A stretch of DNA of 42,376 bases from Legionella santicrucis (GTDB taxonomy: Bacteria; Pseudomonadota; Gammaproteobacteria; Legionellales; Legionellaceae). This document shows positions 26,485-34,694 of this stretch, piece by piece. Location of the stretch: positions 86,040 through 128,415 of the forward strand of contig NZ_LNYU01000078.1 in assembly GCF_001468135.1 (NCBI RefSeq). Reading direction: 5' to 3'. Numbering within the stretch: the first letter of the stretch is position 1; each line of letters begins with the position of its first letter. A program made the translations under genes and the position numbers. The notes under the pieces are model-generated. The model had not been told where the DNA came from, searched no databases, and was given only the letters and a program-made list of their open reading frames with translations.

Positions 26485-26937
26485 ATGAGAATCAATGATA
26501 TATATACATTCTTTTTTTGGTGGCTTCTCTTTAGTCTTTTCTGGATTTTATTGATTTCCCATATCACTGTTGCTGAATGTTTTATTGGAAGTATTCTCTC
26601 ATTTATTACTGCTTTTATACCCATGACAATGACGAAACTAGGCCACTTTTCATTAAGTATTCGGGGGCATTGGTTTGATATTCTTATAAAAATTCCTTAT
26701 AAAATTATTTTTGAAACTTACTTAGTATTTGTAAGAGTGATTACCTTTTTTATTAAAGGAAAACAGATAAGAGGTGGTTTCCATACTTTGCACTTTAAAG
26801 ATTTGTACCCCCAAATATCTAATCAAAAAATAGATTTAACATTACTAACGTATACATTTTCTATTGCTCCTAATAATTATATTGTATTAATTGATAAGAA
26901 AAATAAACAAATATTAATCCATACCTTAGTAGCTTAA
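26485..26937 (+). CDS. mrpE: Cation antiporter subunit MrpE/MnhE
   Basis: 150 residues: two hydrophobic helices in the first ~50 residues, then an amphipathic half with IPYKIIFETYLVFVRVI and the terminal SIAPNNYIVLIDKK, matching the MrpE pattern (the SITLxPGT segment is here SIAPNNY). MrpE is a small membrane subunit of the multi-subunit Na+(Li+)/H+ antiporter and helps assembly and activity. It is the first gene of a seven-gene operon. A weak ribosome site (AAAGGA) precedes the ATG. The 261 bp upstream hold the operon's probable promoter, which I could not pin down. Confidence 0.85.
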   Translation: MRINDIYTFFFWWLLFSLFWILLISHITVAECFIGSILSFITAFIPMTMTKLGHFSLSIRGHWFDILIKIPYKIIFETYLVFVRVITFFIKGKQIRGGFHTLHFKDLYPQISNQKIDLTLLTYTFSIAPNNYIVLIDKKNKQILIHTLVA

Positions 26938-26995
26938 TAGATAATGTATGTTTGACTTTTATTAGTTACTGTAATCATTGATAAAGGGTATTTAA

Positions 26996-27238
26996 GTGAA
27001 TATTTGGCTTATCGGAATTCTATTCATGCTTCTAAGTTTATTAATTACAACACTTGGAATTTTGCGAGGTACTGTTTTAAATCGATTGGTTTTTTTACAA
27101 ATAAGTGGAAATATAACTACCATAACTGCTTTATTACTGTGCGAGTTTTATGGTCGAGCCGCTTATTTTGATGTGCCATTAACAATGGCTATATTAACTT
27201 TTATTAGTATATTAATTTTTATTCGGTATTTGGAGTGA
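26996..27238 (+). CDS. mrpF: Cation antiporter subunit MrpF/MnhF
   Basis: 80 residues with a GTG start; three hydrophobic helices fill the chain. The family segment RGTVLNRLVFLQI (MrpF consensus RGPTxxDRxxALD) and the final YFDVPLTMAILTFI and RYLE are typical. The conserved Asp of the first segment is replaced by Asn here (VLNR), worth noting because that acidic residue is usually retained. It lies 58 bp after mrpE and 9 bp before mrpG, so it belongs to the same transcript. Confidence 0.85.
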   Translation: MNIWLIGILFMLLSLLITTLGILRGTVLNRLVFLQISGNITTITALLLCEFYGRAAYFDVPLTMAILTFISILIFIRYLE

Positions 27239-27247
27239 GGGAGGCGA

Positions 27248-27532
27248 ATGAATTATATAATAGGAATTTTTCTCTTTTTAGGGGTTGTATTAGTACTTTT
27301 TTCTAGCATAGCATTTATAATTTTACCAACAGCATATGCTCGATTGCATTTCCTGACGCCTACTACTTTAGGCATATTTTTAATTGTTATTTCAATTTTG
27401 CTCAAAGAAGGTCTGAATCAACAAGGGATTAAGTCAGTATTAATTTTTATAATTTTAATATTAATAGGTCCGATATTAACTCATGCTACAGCAAGAGAAG
27501 GTAAAATTCAAAAAATGGAAAAAAATCAATGA
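27248..27532 (+). CDS. mrpG: Cation antiporter subunit MrpG/MnhG
   Basis: 94 residues, three hydrophobic helices; the conserved FIILPTAYARLHFLTPTTLG corresponds to the MrpG signature (RLPDxYxRLHAxTKAxTLG). A GGGAGG ribosome site precedes the ATG. Its stop overlaps the start of the next gene (ATGA), implying translational coupling. Confidence 0.87.
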   Translation: MNYIIGIFLFLGVVLVLFSSIAFIILPTAYARLHFLTPTTLGIFLIVISILLKEGLNQQGIKSVLIFIILILIGPILTHATAREGKIQKMEKNQ

Positions 27533-27792
27533 TATTTATAAATCTATTTATCTATGTATTGCTTGTTATTACCGGAACGGGGGTAATACTCACTAAAAAC
27601 CCATTAAAACAAACAATTGTATTAAGCTTATTTGGACTTATTGTTTCTCTATTATTTCTGATTCTGCAAGCACCAGAAGTTGCTCTTTCAGAAATTGTTG
27701 TAGGCATGGTGCTCATTCCATTGATGGTTTTATTATCTCTTGTAAAAATAAAAGGTTATAAAGAAATCAATACAGACGAGAGGGATCAATGA
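27529..27792 (+). CDS. MbhD-like subunit (first part of the MrpA C-terminal region)
   Basis: 87 residues, three hydrophobic helices, with LQAPEVALSEIVVGMVLIP. This AP-E/D-VALxE motif belongs to the C-terminal region of MrpA, encoded separately as MbhD (DUF4040-type) in Mbh-like complexes. Overlaps mrpG by 4 bp at the start and the next gene by 4 bp at the end. No NuoL-like N-terminal MrpA domain is encoded in this operon. Confidence 0.82.
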   Translation: MIFINLFIYVLLVITGTGVILTKNPLKQTIVLSLFGLIVSLLFLILQAPEVALSEIVVGMVLIPLMVLLSLVKIKGYKEINTDERDQ

Positions 27793-28541
27793 ATCGCATC
27801 AGGAAATATTTTTTTTTATTTTCTTCTGTTGGATTTTTTATCTTTTTAATACCAGGAATTTTAACTCTTCTTCCTTACGGCCAGAATCAAAGCGAATATG
27901 CAAGAATTGTTCTTACACAGGAGGCAGTTAAAATAAAAGCAGCTAATATTGTAACTGCGGTTGCTTTTGACTATAGGGGTTTTGATAGTTTTATTGAAGC
28001 AATGATCCTTTTTACTTCAGTTGTTGGCATTATTCTTATTTTGCGAGTAGGGGAAAAAGAAAGAAAAGAGGTTTCAGCCTATATAAATTCTAGGAAACCA
28101 TTCCCTAGAATTAGCCCTGCAATTGAAATTCTTGGATTGATTTTAATTGGTTATATCGTTTTTTTTGGTTTTTATATCGTTTTGCATGCTCAATTATCAC
28201 CTGGAGGGGGATTTCAAGGGGGAGTAATAATCAGTTCCGCTTTACTATTAATCTATCTTGCAGGATCCTATTTTGAATTTACACAGAGACTTTCATTATA
28301 TGTTATAAGTATTGTTGAGTCTTTGGGACTAATTAGTTTAATTTTTTTGGGAAGTGCTCCATTTTTTGAGGGAAATAATTTTTTTTATAATTTTCTTCCT
28401 AAAGGAACGCTTGGGAATATATTATCTTCAGGAACAATTCCGCCTTTTAATTTATTTGTTGGTATCACTGTCATGGCTGGTATCCTTCAAATTTTAAATG
28501 AATTTTTGGAACAAGCAATTATCATTCGCAAAAAAGAGTAA
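27789..28541 (+). CDS. mrpB: MbhE-MrpB fusion subunit
   Basis: 250 residues. The first ~100 match the last part of MrpA/MbhE (NIVTAVAFDYRGFDSFIEAM, as in the NVVxxILVDFRGFDTxGE pattern). The remainder is MrpB, with FYIVLHAQLSPGGGFQGGVI, the hallmark HxxxxPGGGFxGG motif, and four helices. The fusion of the final MrpA piece to MrpB is a known layout in operons with a split MrpA. Overlaps the upstream gene by 4 bp and is 12 bp from mrpC. Confidence 0.87.
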   Translation: MNRIRKYFFLFSSVGFFIFLIPGILTLLPYGQNQSEYARIVLTQEAVKIKAANIVTAVAFDYRGFDSFIEAMILFTSVVGIILILRVGEKERKEVSAYINSRKPFPRISPAIEILGLILIGYIVFFGFYIVLHAQLSPGGGFQGGVIISSALLLIYLAGSYFEFTQRLSLYVISIVESLGLISLIFLGSAPFFEGNNFFYNFLPKGTLGNILSSGTIPPFNLFVGITVMAGILQILNEFLEQAIIIRKKE

Positions 28542-28553
28542 GGAAAAATAATA

Positions 28554-28898
28554 ATGGATTATTTGTCTTATTTTGTCTCATTTTGGTTGTTTCTTTTTTC
28601 TCTCTATGGGATCGTTAGCAGTCGCAATTTAATTCATATGATTAATTGCATTATTGTCTTACAGTCCTCTACTTATATTTTTCTTTTATTCATTGGATAC
28701 CGTCAAGGAGGTTCTGCACCTGTCCTTGCAGATAACATACCTCCTGAAAAGATGGTTGATCCGGTAGTACAAGCCATTGCTCTGACTGATATTGTAGTGA
28801 GTGCGGTAGTTGCTGCATTATTATTGGCTATTGCAATACAGGCATATAAGCAGTTTAAAACGCTCGATCCCTATAAATTAATTTCTATAAAAGGTTGA
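28554..28898 (+). CDS. mrpC: Cation antiporter subunit MrpC/MnhC (NuoK-like)
   Basis: 114 residues, three helices of the NuoK/MrpC type. The first two carry GIVSSRNLIHMINCIIVLQSS; the loop has DPVVQAIALTDIVVSAVVAA, the MrpC/NuoK signature (DPLPQALxLTAIVIxxA). It forms part of the proton path next to MrpD. It lies 1 bp before mrpD. Confidence 0.9.
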   Translation: MDYLSYFVSFWLFLFSLYGIVSSRNLIHMINCIIVLQSSTYIFLLFIGYRQGGSAPVLADNIPPEKMVDPVVQAIALTDIVVSAVVAALLLAIAIQAYKQFKTLDPYKLISIKG

Positions 28899-28899
28899 T

Positions 28900-30717
28900 A
28901 TGCATAATTTGGTTGTTTTGCCTATTCTTCTTCCTTTTCTTGTAGCTATAATCCTATTAGTGATTAGAAATAATTTGAATAGAAAGTTTTTGGATTCTAT
29001 TGCTTTAGTTACATCGTTTTCAGTTACCTTAATTTGTATCCTACTAATGATACGTGCGCCAGAGGTGTATTGGTTCGGTAATCAAAGTCCAGTAGGGAAG
29101 ATGGCAATAGGCATTTCTTTTGTTATAGATTTTATATCCGCTTCTTTAGCAACATTAGCTTCATTCCTGACATTTACAGTTTTTCTTTATTCTTGGAGTT
29201 ATTTTAAAGCAGTAAGCGGCTTGTATCATTCCCTTATGCTCCTTTTTTTAGGAGCTATGATTGGTTTTTGTTTTACCGGTGATCTATTTAACCTCTTTGT
29301 TTTTTTTGAGCTTATGGGGGTAGCCGCATTTGCATTAACAGCATATAAGAATGAATCACAAAGTTCTTTGCAGGGGGCTCTCAATTTTGTGATTACAAAT
29401 ATGCTTGGTGGAATGTTAATTTTATTAGGCATAACATTTATTTATAGTAAAACAGGGGCATTAAATTTTGCTCAAATAGGGAATGTGCTCCAAAATCAAG
29501 CTTTAGACAATATCATTATTACTTCTTTTGTTTTGATGACAATAGGCTTTTTAATTAAAGCAGCTATTGCTCCTTTTCATTTCTGGCTTGCCGATGCGCA
29601 TACGGTTGCGCCAACGCCTGTATCGGTTCTTTTGTCAGGTATTATGGCACCATTAGGACTGTATGGATTTTTACGTGTTTATTGGACTATGTATGCTGCG
29701 CCATTACACTCTTTGGATACGATGGTGACAATAATATTTTTTAGTATAGGCGCCATTACCATTTTAATTGCTAGTATTATGTGTTTCATTAATAGTTCAT
29801 TAAAACGAATGCTTGCTTTTTCGACTATAAGTAACTCGGGTATTATTCTAATTGGTGTATCTACTCTAAATCCTTTGGGTATACAGGGAGCCATAACTTA
29901 TATTCTTGCACACGGTTTTTTAAAAGGTTCTCTTTTCATGTGTGCAGGGGTTCTCTTGCATCATTTTAAAAGCGTTGATGAGCTTGATTTACAAGGAAAA
30001 GGAAAAAAGATACCTTTTATTGGTCTCTTGTTTTTTATAGGTATTATTGGTTTGGCGGGTTTGCCTGCATTTGGGGTTTTTACAGCTAAAAATATGATTG
30101 AGACTTCTATGTATTCGGAGGGTATTAGTAGAGTTACACTTCTTCTTATTCTATTTGAATCCATTGTTACCACCGGAGCTTTTGCACGTGCATTTGGAAG
30201 AATATTTCTTGGCTTTGGAGTGCGACAAAAAAACGCTCCCACCAAGAAAAGTAAAGAAGAGCAAGAAACACAATCCACCAGACAAATAACGCCTTTAGTA
30301 ATGGCTGCTTCAATAATATTATTGCTATTAGCTCCCGTGATTCTAAATTGCTTCTATTTTTTTAATGACTCATTAAGCCATGCTGCAAACGAATTTCAAA
30401 ATCAAATTTGGTATTATTCTCTTGTATTTAATAAAACATTACCTATTATGCATTCAGTGAATTATTCAGGAAATTTAAAAAACTATGTTTTTGAATTAAT
30501 GGGGATTTTAATCGCTTTATTTATTGGGGCTCTAAGTATCTTTAAGCATCTTATCCCGTTTAAACTACGTAAAATAACTTATACGATTAATATGCCGTTC
30601 ATAACAATATTGAAATCATTACAAAGTGGTTTAGTTGGAGATTATATTTCTTGGATTATTTTGGGAACAACTATTATTGGTTTGGCCTTTTTATATTCAG
30701 CATACTATATAGTGTGA
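28900..30717 (+). CDS. mrpD: Cation antiporter large subunit MrpD/MnhD (NuoN/NuoM-like)
   Basis: 605 residues, ~14-16 helices; the only large antiporter-type subunit in the operon. Ion-path residues are visible: the Glu of FFELMGVAAFALTAY, the Lys of GFLIKAAIAPFHFWLADAH with the HTVAPTPVS broken helix, the Lys of SSLKRMLAFSTIS, and the Lys of AHGFLKGSLFMCAGVL. It is ~100 residues longer than usual MrpD owing to an extended C-terminus, and ends with a helix (IIGLAFLYSAYYIV). Together with the six upstream subunits it should exchange Na+ or another cation for protons; whether it works without a NuoL-like MrpA half is open. Confidence 0.9.
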   Translation: MHNLVVLPILLPFLVAIILLVIRNNLNRKFLDSIALVTSFSVTLICILLMIRAPEVYWFGNQSPVGKMAIGISFVIDFISASLATLASFLTFTVFLYSWSYFKAVSGLYHSLMLLFLGAMIGFCFTGDLFNLFVFFELMGVAAFALTAYKNESQSSLQGALNFVITNMLGGMLILLGITFIYSKTGALNFAQIGNVLQNQALDNIIITSFVLMTIGFLIKAAIAPFHFWLADAHTVAPTPVSVLLSGIMAPLGLYGFLRVYWTMYAAPLHSLDTMVTIIFFSIGAITILIASIMCFINSSLKRMLAFSTISNSGIILIGVSTLNPLGIQGAITYILAHGFLKGSLFMCAGVLLHHFKSVDELDLQGKGKKIPFIGLLFFIGIIGLAGLPAFGVFTAKNMIETSMYSEGISRVTLLLILFESIVTTGAFARAFGRIFLGFGVRQKNAPTKKSKEEQETQSTRQITPLVMAASIILLLLAPVILNCFYFFNDSLSHAANEFQNQIWYYSLVFNKTLPIMHSVNYSGNLKNYVFELMGILIALFIGALSIFKHLIPFKLRKITYTINMPFITILKSLQSGLVGDYISWIILGTTIIGLAFLYSAYYIV

Positions 30718-30853
30718 TTAATGGTTTTATGACTCTTTAATTAAGAAATATAGTCTCTATCCAAATCAATTTGGGTTTGAAGTAACCTGATTTTGGGATC
30801 CACTAGATAAAATAATTCTTAATCATTAATCTAATAAAAATGCCTATTAAATC

Positions 30854-32038
30854 TTAAATTAATTCTAAGGCTATTGCCATAGCTTCCCCGCCTCCAATAC
30901 AGATGGCGGCAATACCACGCTTTTTTTCATATTTTTTCATAGCACCAATTAAAGTAGTTACAATTCGTGCACCAGAAGCGCCAATAGGATGACCTAATAC
31001 ACAAGCGCCTCCATGAATATTTACCTTTTGATGGGAAATTTTGAGTTCCTTCATAGCTACCATTGGTACTACGGCGAATGCCTCATTAATTTCAAAAAGA
31101 TCTACAGAATCCAGCGTCCAATCAATTTTTTTTAGTAAGCGCTTAATGACACCAACAGGAGTTGTTGTGAACCAGGCTGATTCATGAGCATATGAAGCAT
31201 AGGTATGAATAATAGCTAAAGGTTTTATACCAAGTTCTTGAGCTTTCGAAGAGCGCATTAGTACCACAGCGGCAGCACCATCTGATATCCGGCTGGAATT
31301 GGCAGCAGTCACCGTCCCATCTTTACTAAATGCGGGCTTTAATTGTGAAATTTTATCGATTTTCACGGTCATAGGTCCTTCGTCATGTTTAATAGTTTGT
31401 TCCTCTTTCGAGTTTTTTAGATCAATAGGGACAATTTCAACATTAAAGCTACCATCTTCCGTTGCTTTTTTCGCTCTCAAAACAGACTCTTTAGCAAACT
31501 CATCTTGCTCTTCGCGACTAAATCCATATTTTTTGGCAGTCTTATCAGCAAAAACTCCCATTAAAGTACCTCGATCATAAGCATCTTCCAATCCGTCCAA
31601 ATGCATGTGATCGATAATCTTGTCATGTCCTAGCCGATATCCATTTCGAGCTTTAGATAATAAATAAGGTGCTTTAGTCATACTCTCCATTCCGCCAGCA
31701 ACTATAATATGGTTCGCGTCAGTTAAAATAGAATCATAACCTAAAGCGATTGTTTTCATTCCAGAACCACACATTTTATTGACTGTAGTACAACCAACGG
31801 AATCAGGTACTCCTGCGCCAATTGAGGCTTGTCGTGCAGGTTCTTGCCCTTGACCAGCCTGTAGAATACATCCCATTAATACTTCCTGAATACTTTCTGG
31901 TTTTAGATTGATGCGATTGATTGCTGCTTTAATGGCATAAGAGCCCAATTCATGCGCTGAAAGATCTTTGAAATAACCAAGTAAATGGCCCATTGGTGTT
32001 CTTGCAATACTTGCTATGACAATTGGATCTTTATTCAT
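30854..32038 (-). CDS. Acetyl-CoA acetyltransferase (thiolase)
   Basis: 394 residues, the standard thiolase length. Nucleophile Cys90 in NKMCGSGM, the GGMESMTKAPYLL loop, NSSRISDGAAAVVL, NEAFAVVP, the general-base His in VLGHPIGASGARI and the second Cys in CIGGGEAMA. It joins two acetyl-CoA into acetoacetyl-CoA, the first step of polyhydroxybutyrate synthesis (PhaA role), or runs in reverse in degradation. AGGAG stands 7 bases before the ATG. It is the last gene of a minus-strand pair after the broken acetolactate-synthase-like gene, 112 bp downstream of it. The SDRs and PHA synthase nearby favour the PHB role. Confidence 0.92.
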   Translation of the reverse strand: MNKDPIVIASIARTPMGHLLGYFKDLSAHELGSYAIKAAINRINLKPESIQEVLMGCILQAGQGQEPARQASIGAGVPDSVGCTTVNKMCGSGMKTIALGYDSILTDANHIIVAGGMESMTKAPYLLSKARNGYRLGHDKIIDHMHLDGLEDAYDRGTLMGVFADKTAKKYGFSREEQDEFAKESVLRAKKATEDGSFNVEIVPIDLKNSKEEQTIKHDEGPMTVKIDKISQLKPAFSKDGTVTAANSSRISDGAAAVVLMRSSKAQELGIKPLAIIHTYASYAHESAWFTTTPVGVIKRLLKKIDWTLDSVDLFEINEAFAVVPMVAMKELKISHQKVNIHGGACVLGHPIGASGARIVTTLIGAMKKYEKKRGIAAICIGGGEAMAIALELI

Positions 32039-32150
32039 TTTAATTCTCCTTGAGGTATAAAGAAGGCCCTAAATTTTAAAGTTAGTTTACATATAAGAGT
32101 TTCCTTTCTCTTTTAGATTCCATAGGGTCTTATCGATTTTTGCTATGAGG

Positions 32151-33206
32151 CTACATCGCCCAATTCAATTCCCCCAATTTATTCGTTAACTTAATATTTT
32201 CTGAATAATCGACTGGACAATCAATTAAAACTATTTCATTACTCGCCAAAGCGGATTTTAAAGTGGGAAGAAGATCTTTTGCTGATTTAATAGAATGAGC
32301 CTTGATACCAAAACTTTCAGCATACATCACAAAATCTGGATTAGAAAATTGAACATGGTTTGAATGGCCAAATTCTAATTCCTGCTTCCATTGAATGAGA
32401 CCATACGCATCATCAAAACCAAAATTGACATAATCATGACGCATGAAGCCGATAGTGCCTATCATTCTTGGGTTTTCAGAAGAGACAACACCTTTCCCCA
32501 TAAAAGTTGTAGCAATAGGAATTTTGGTGTGATTAACAAAATGGGTTAATGCTTCCTCGGCTTTGTGGCGATAAACACCTGCACCAGCAAGAATAATGGC
32601 ACTTTTTGCGTCATTGATAATCTGAGCTGCTTCTTTTATTTGATTTTCATTGGGTCTTATTCATTTTGGTAATTGGGGTCTAAGAGGTTTGCCATCAGTT
32701 TTTTGTTTCGCGATATCTTCAGGAAGGATTAATGCAATTGCTCCTTTCGGATCGGATAGTGTGAGCTTAAAACCATTATGAATTAATTCATTAACAACCA
32801 AGGGCGACGCAAGCAAAGCATTCCATTTGGTTAAGGGCATAAATAATTCGCCTAAATCAATAATTTGATGGGCATGTTTGTTAAGCCGATCCATCGAGGC
32901 CTGGGCTACGATTGCTATCAGTGGTGATTTGTCAAGATTCGCATCGGCAACCCCCAGCAAAAGATTGATGACTCCAGGACCTAGAGTTGCCAAGCAAACT
33001 CCTGGCTTACCAGTTAATCGGCCATAAATATCAGCTAAAAAAGAAGCTCCTTGCTCGTGTCGGGTTAAAATAAAACGGATTTTTTTTGAATGAGATAAGG
33101 CTTCAATTAAATCCGTATTTTCTTCTCCTGGCAAACCAAAAACATATTCAACATTCTCTTCCTCCAAACACTTTACAAATAACTCTGCGACTTTTTGTTT
33201 TGTCAT
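32151..33206 (-). pseudogene. Acetolactate-synthase-like ThDP enzyme, broken by a stop and a large internal deletion
   Basis: The N-terminal ThDP pyrimidine-binding domain is intact (32661-33206: VFGLPGEENTDLIEALS, the catalytic Glu in TRHEQGASFLAD). A TGA at 32661-32663 interrupts the frame, and the same frame then continues through IKEAAQIINDAKSAIILAGA to MGKGVVSSENPRMIG. At ~32410 the text jumps from NFGFDD to AYGLIQWKQE, skipping about 200 residues, including the pyrophosphate-binding GDG motif. The end (NPDFVMYAESFGI to DCPVDYSENIKL) is typical of catabolic AlsS-type enzymes. ~351 codons remain of ~550. The deletion probably joined similar DDA-containing segments. Non-functional as an enzyme. 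AlsS makes acetolactate from pyruvate. Confidence 0.88.
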
Positions 33207-33518
33207 AATTATATGCCTTGTCTAATTTTCTCAAATTGTAATACCAATTAAGACAGGCGATGGATTAAATAGAAGTTAAACATAATTAAACCTAAGGTAA
33301 ACCATAGATAAATTGTGAATTTTCGGTAGAGCATCATGATGTTACTGGCGGGTATATTATGCGGATGTGGAACGTTTACAAAAGCCTCACACCTGTTACT
33401 TTTCAGCAGTTACAAATAAAGATCATATGGTTTAAAATTCAACAAAAAAGCTGTCCTTTATTCTGAAAGAATCAACACATTAGCTTTTTTACAGATACAC
33501 ACATACCAGAGAGCTAAT
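33207..33518. other. Intergenic stretch between divergent genes, no gene seen
   Basis: AT-rich upstream region of the broken alsS-like gene (minus) and of the 280-residue gene (plus). No confident promoter, hairpin or small gene. Confidence 0.4.
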
Positions 33519-34361
33519 ATGCTAAATACACCAATTAAAGAACTAATACATGTTGCTTTGCGCGAGATACTTAATAAACCATATCTCTTATCTCAAAAAG
33601 AATTATCCTCCTTAGAAAAAATGGTACCCACGGATTTTCGCCACCCAACTACGTTTGATTGGAAAAATCCCCTAATGGCAAATCATTATTTAAATAAAAA
33701 TCATGGAGGAGGTAAAGATGCTATAAACGTACATCAGATATCTTTAGATGCTGATAAAAAGCAATGGTTAGCAGGAGCATGGTTCATCTTGCTGCCTAAC
33801 TTGATGCTTTCTTTGACCAATAACCTGAAGGAATCCTTGGAGTCTATCTTAGTAAAGCAATTATCATTTAACATGATTAGGTATATAAATGCGATGGGGA
33901 TAACCACAGAGCAAAAAAAATGCTACAGATACAATCAATGCAGTATTTACCATTCCATCATTGAAAAAATGGAACCTCTGTTTTCTTTATTTATCATGTG
34001 TAAAAGATTTGATGAAATAAAAAGAGAAAATATAGTTATTAATGTCTTGATGGAGCATGTTGCTGAAGTAATTATAAGTACACTTTTAGATACCTTAATG
34101 GAAACTCTTAAAGAACAGAAAACACCCCAAAAAGCCGTATGTAATTCTGCAAATGAGCACTTTGACATACTTCACAATCTTTTGAGTGAGATGGAGTTTG
34201 ATGAGCTTATCTTCGATAAAACGTCGTCTCATTTTAATCAGGTGGTGGGTAGTATAATTGATTCAGCTAAAAAAGGTGACTTAGAAGAATATTTAAACCA
34301 ATTAAATCTTGATCAGATAACTCCATCTGAATTACAAAGTAGGACACAGTTCGGTTTATAG
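33519..34361 (+). CDS. Hypothetical helical protein, 280 residues
   Basis: Not recognised. No signal peptide; predicted mostly helical, with one moderately hydrophobic stretch (WLAGAWFILLPNLMLSL, ~83-100) that could be amphipathic or a single membrane pass, and a second helical run with VLMEHVAEVIISTLLDTLM. Several scattered cysteines without a motif. AGAG lies before the ATG. It sits alone between the divergent alsS-like relic and the SDR gene on the same strand 333 bp on. Its place in the storage/stress island suggests, weakly, a regulator or granule-associated protein; nothing in the sequence proves it. Confidence 0.7.
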   Translation: MLNTPIKELIHVALREILNKPYLLSQKELSSLEKMVPTDFRHPTTFDWKNPLMANHYLNKNHGGGKDAINVHQISLDADKKQWLAGAWFILLPNLMLSLTNNLKESLESILVKQLSFNMIRYINAMGITTEQKKCYRYNQCSIYHSIIEKMEPLFSLFIMCKRFDEIKRENIVINVLMEHVAEVIISTLLDTLMETLKEQKTPQKAVCNSANEHFDILHNLLSEMEFDELIFDKTSSHFNQVVGSIIDSAKKGDLEEYLNQLNLDQITPSELQSRTQFGL

Positions 34362-34454
34362 ACTCTTGTAACTTTTTGTCTTTTGCTGCTTGAACTTGAG
34401 TAAAATTGGTATCAAAGTTATGTATTTTTTGTAACAAGTTTTTTTATTTCTTTT

Positions 34455-34500
34455 CTCATTGTATCGCCAATGTATGACTTCTGCTAAATGCAGCGGTGAC
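34455..34500 (-). pseudogene. Relic of the 3' end of a FAD/Fe-S dehydrogenase gene
   Basis: In the 333-bp gap 34362-34694, a stretch nearly identical to 16974-17020 is found, including the shared run ATGTATGACTTCTGCTAAAT. On the minus strand it reads PLHLAEVIH, the last conserved segment of the dehydrogenase at 16951-19860, then loses frame through a missing base. The rest of a gene is absent on both sides. It is a scar of a second copy. Confidence 0.7.
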
Positions 34501-34535
34501 ATTTGCAAAATTCATATTAAATGCAAATCATTTAC

Positions 34536-34549
34536 TAGGGTTTTCCTAT
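34536..34549. promoter_or_regulatory. Weak copy of the TAAGG-N4-CCTTA dyad
   Basis: TAGGG-TTTT-CCTAT, 146 bp before the SDR start at 34695. Centre and inner arm bases are kept; outer bases differ. Listed because its distance from the gene resembles that of the perfect site at 21905. Confidence 0.25.
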
Positions 34550-34694
34550 AAAATTCAGGGTATGTCGTTATGTAATTAGCAAGTTTATCAACTATATTTT
34601 TAAGCTAGAAATCGTAATGCTTAGACAACATTATTATCACTATACTGCAAAAGGAGATGAGCCTTTACAGATCACAAATTGAATGGAGTCATAA

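Noticed and set aside
29226..30278. Minus-strand frames inside mrpD
   Set aside because: Antisense shadows of a long, clearly coding membrane protein gene.
34617..34682. 21-residue frame ending 12 bp before the SDR start, possible leader peptide
   Set aside because: No good Shine-Dalgarno site and no attenuator hairpin after it; too short to distinguish from chance.
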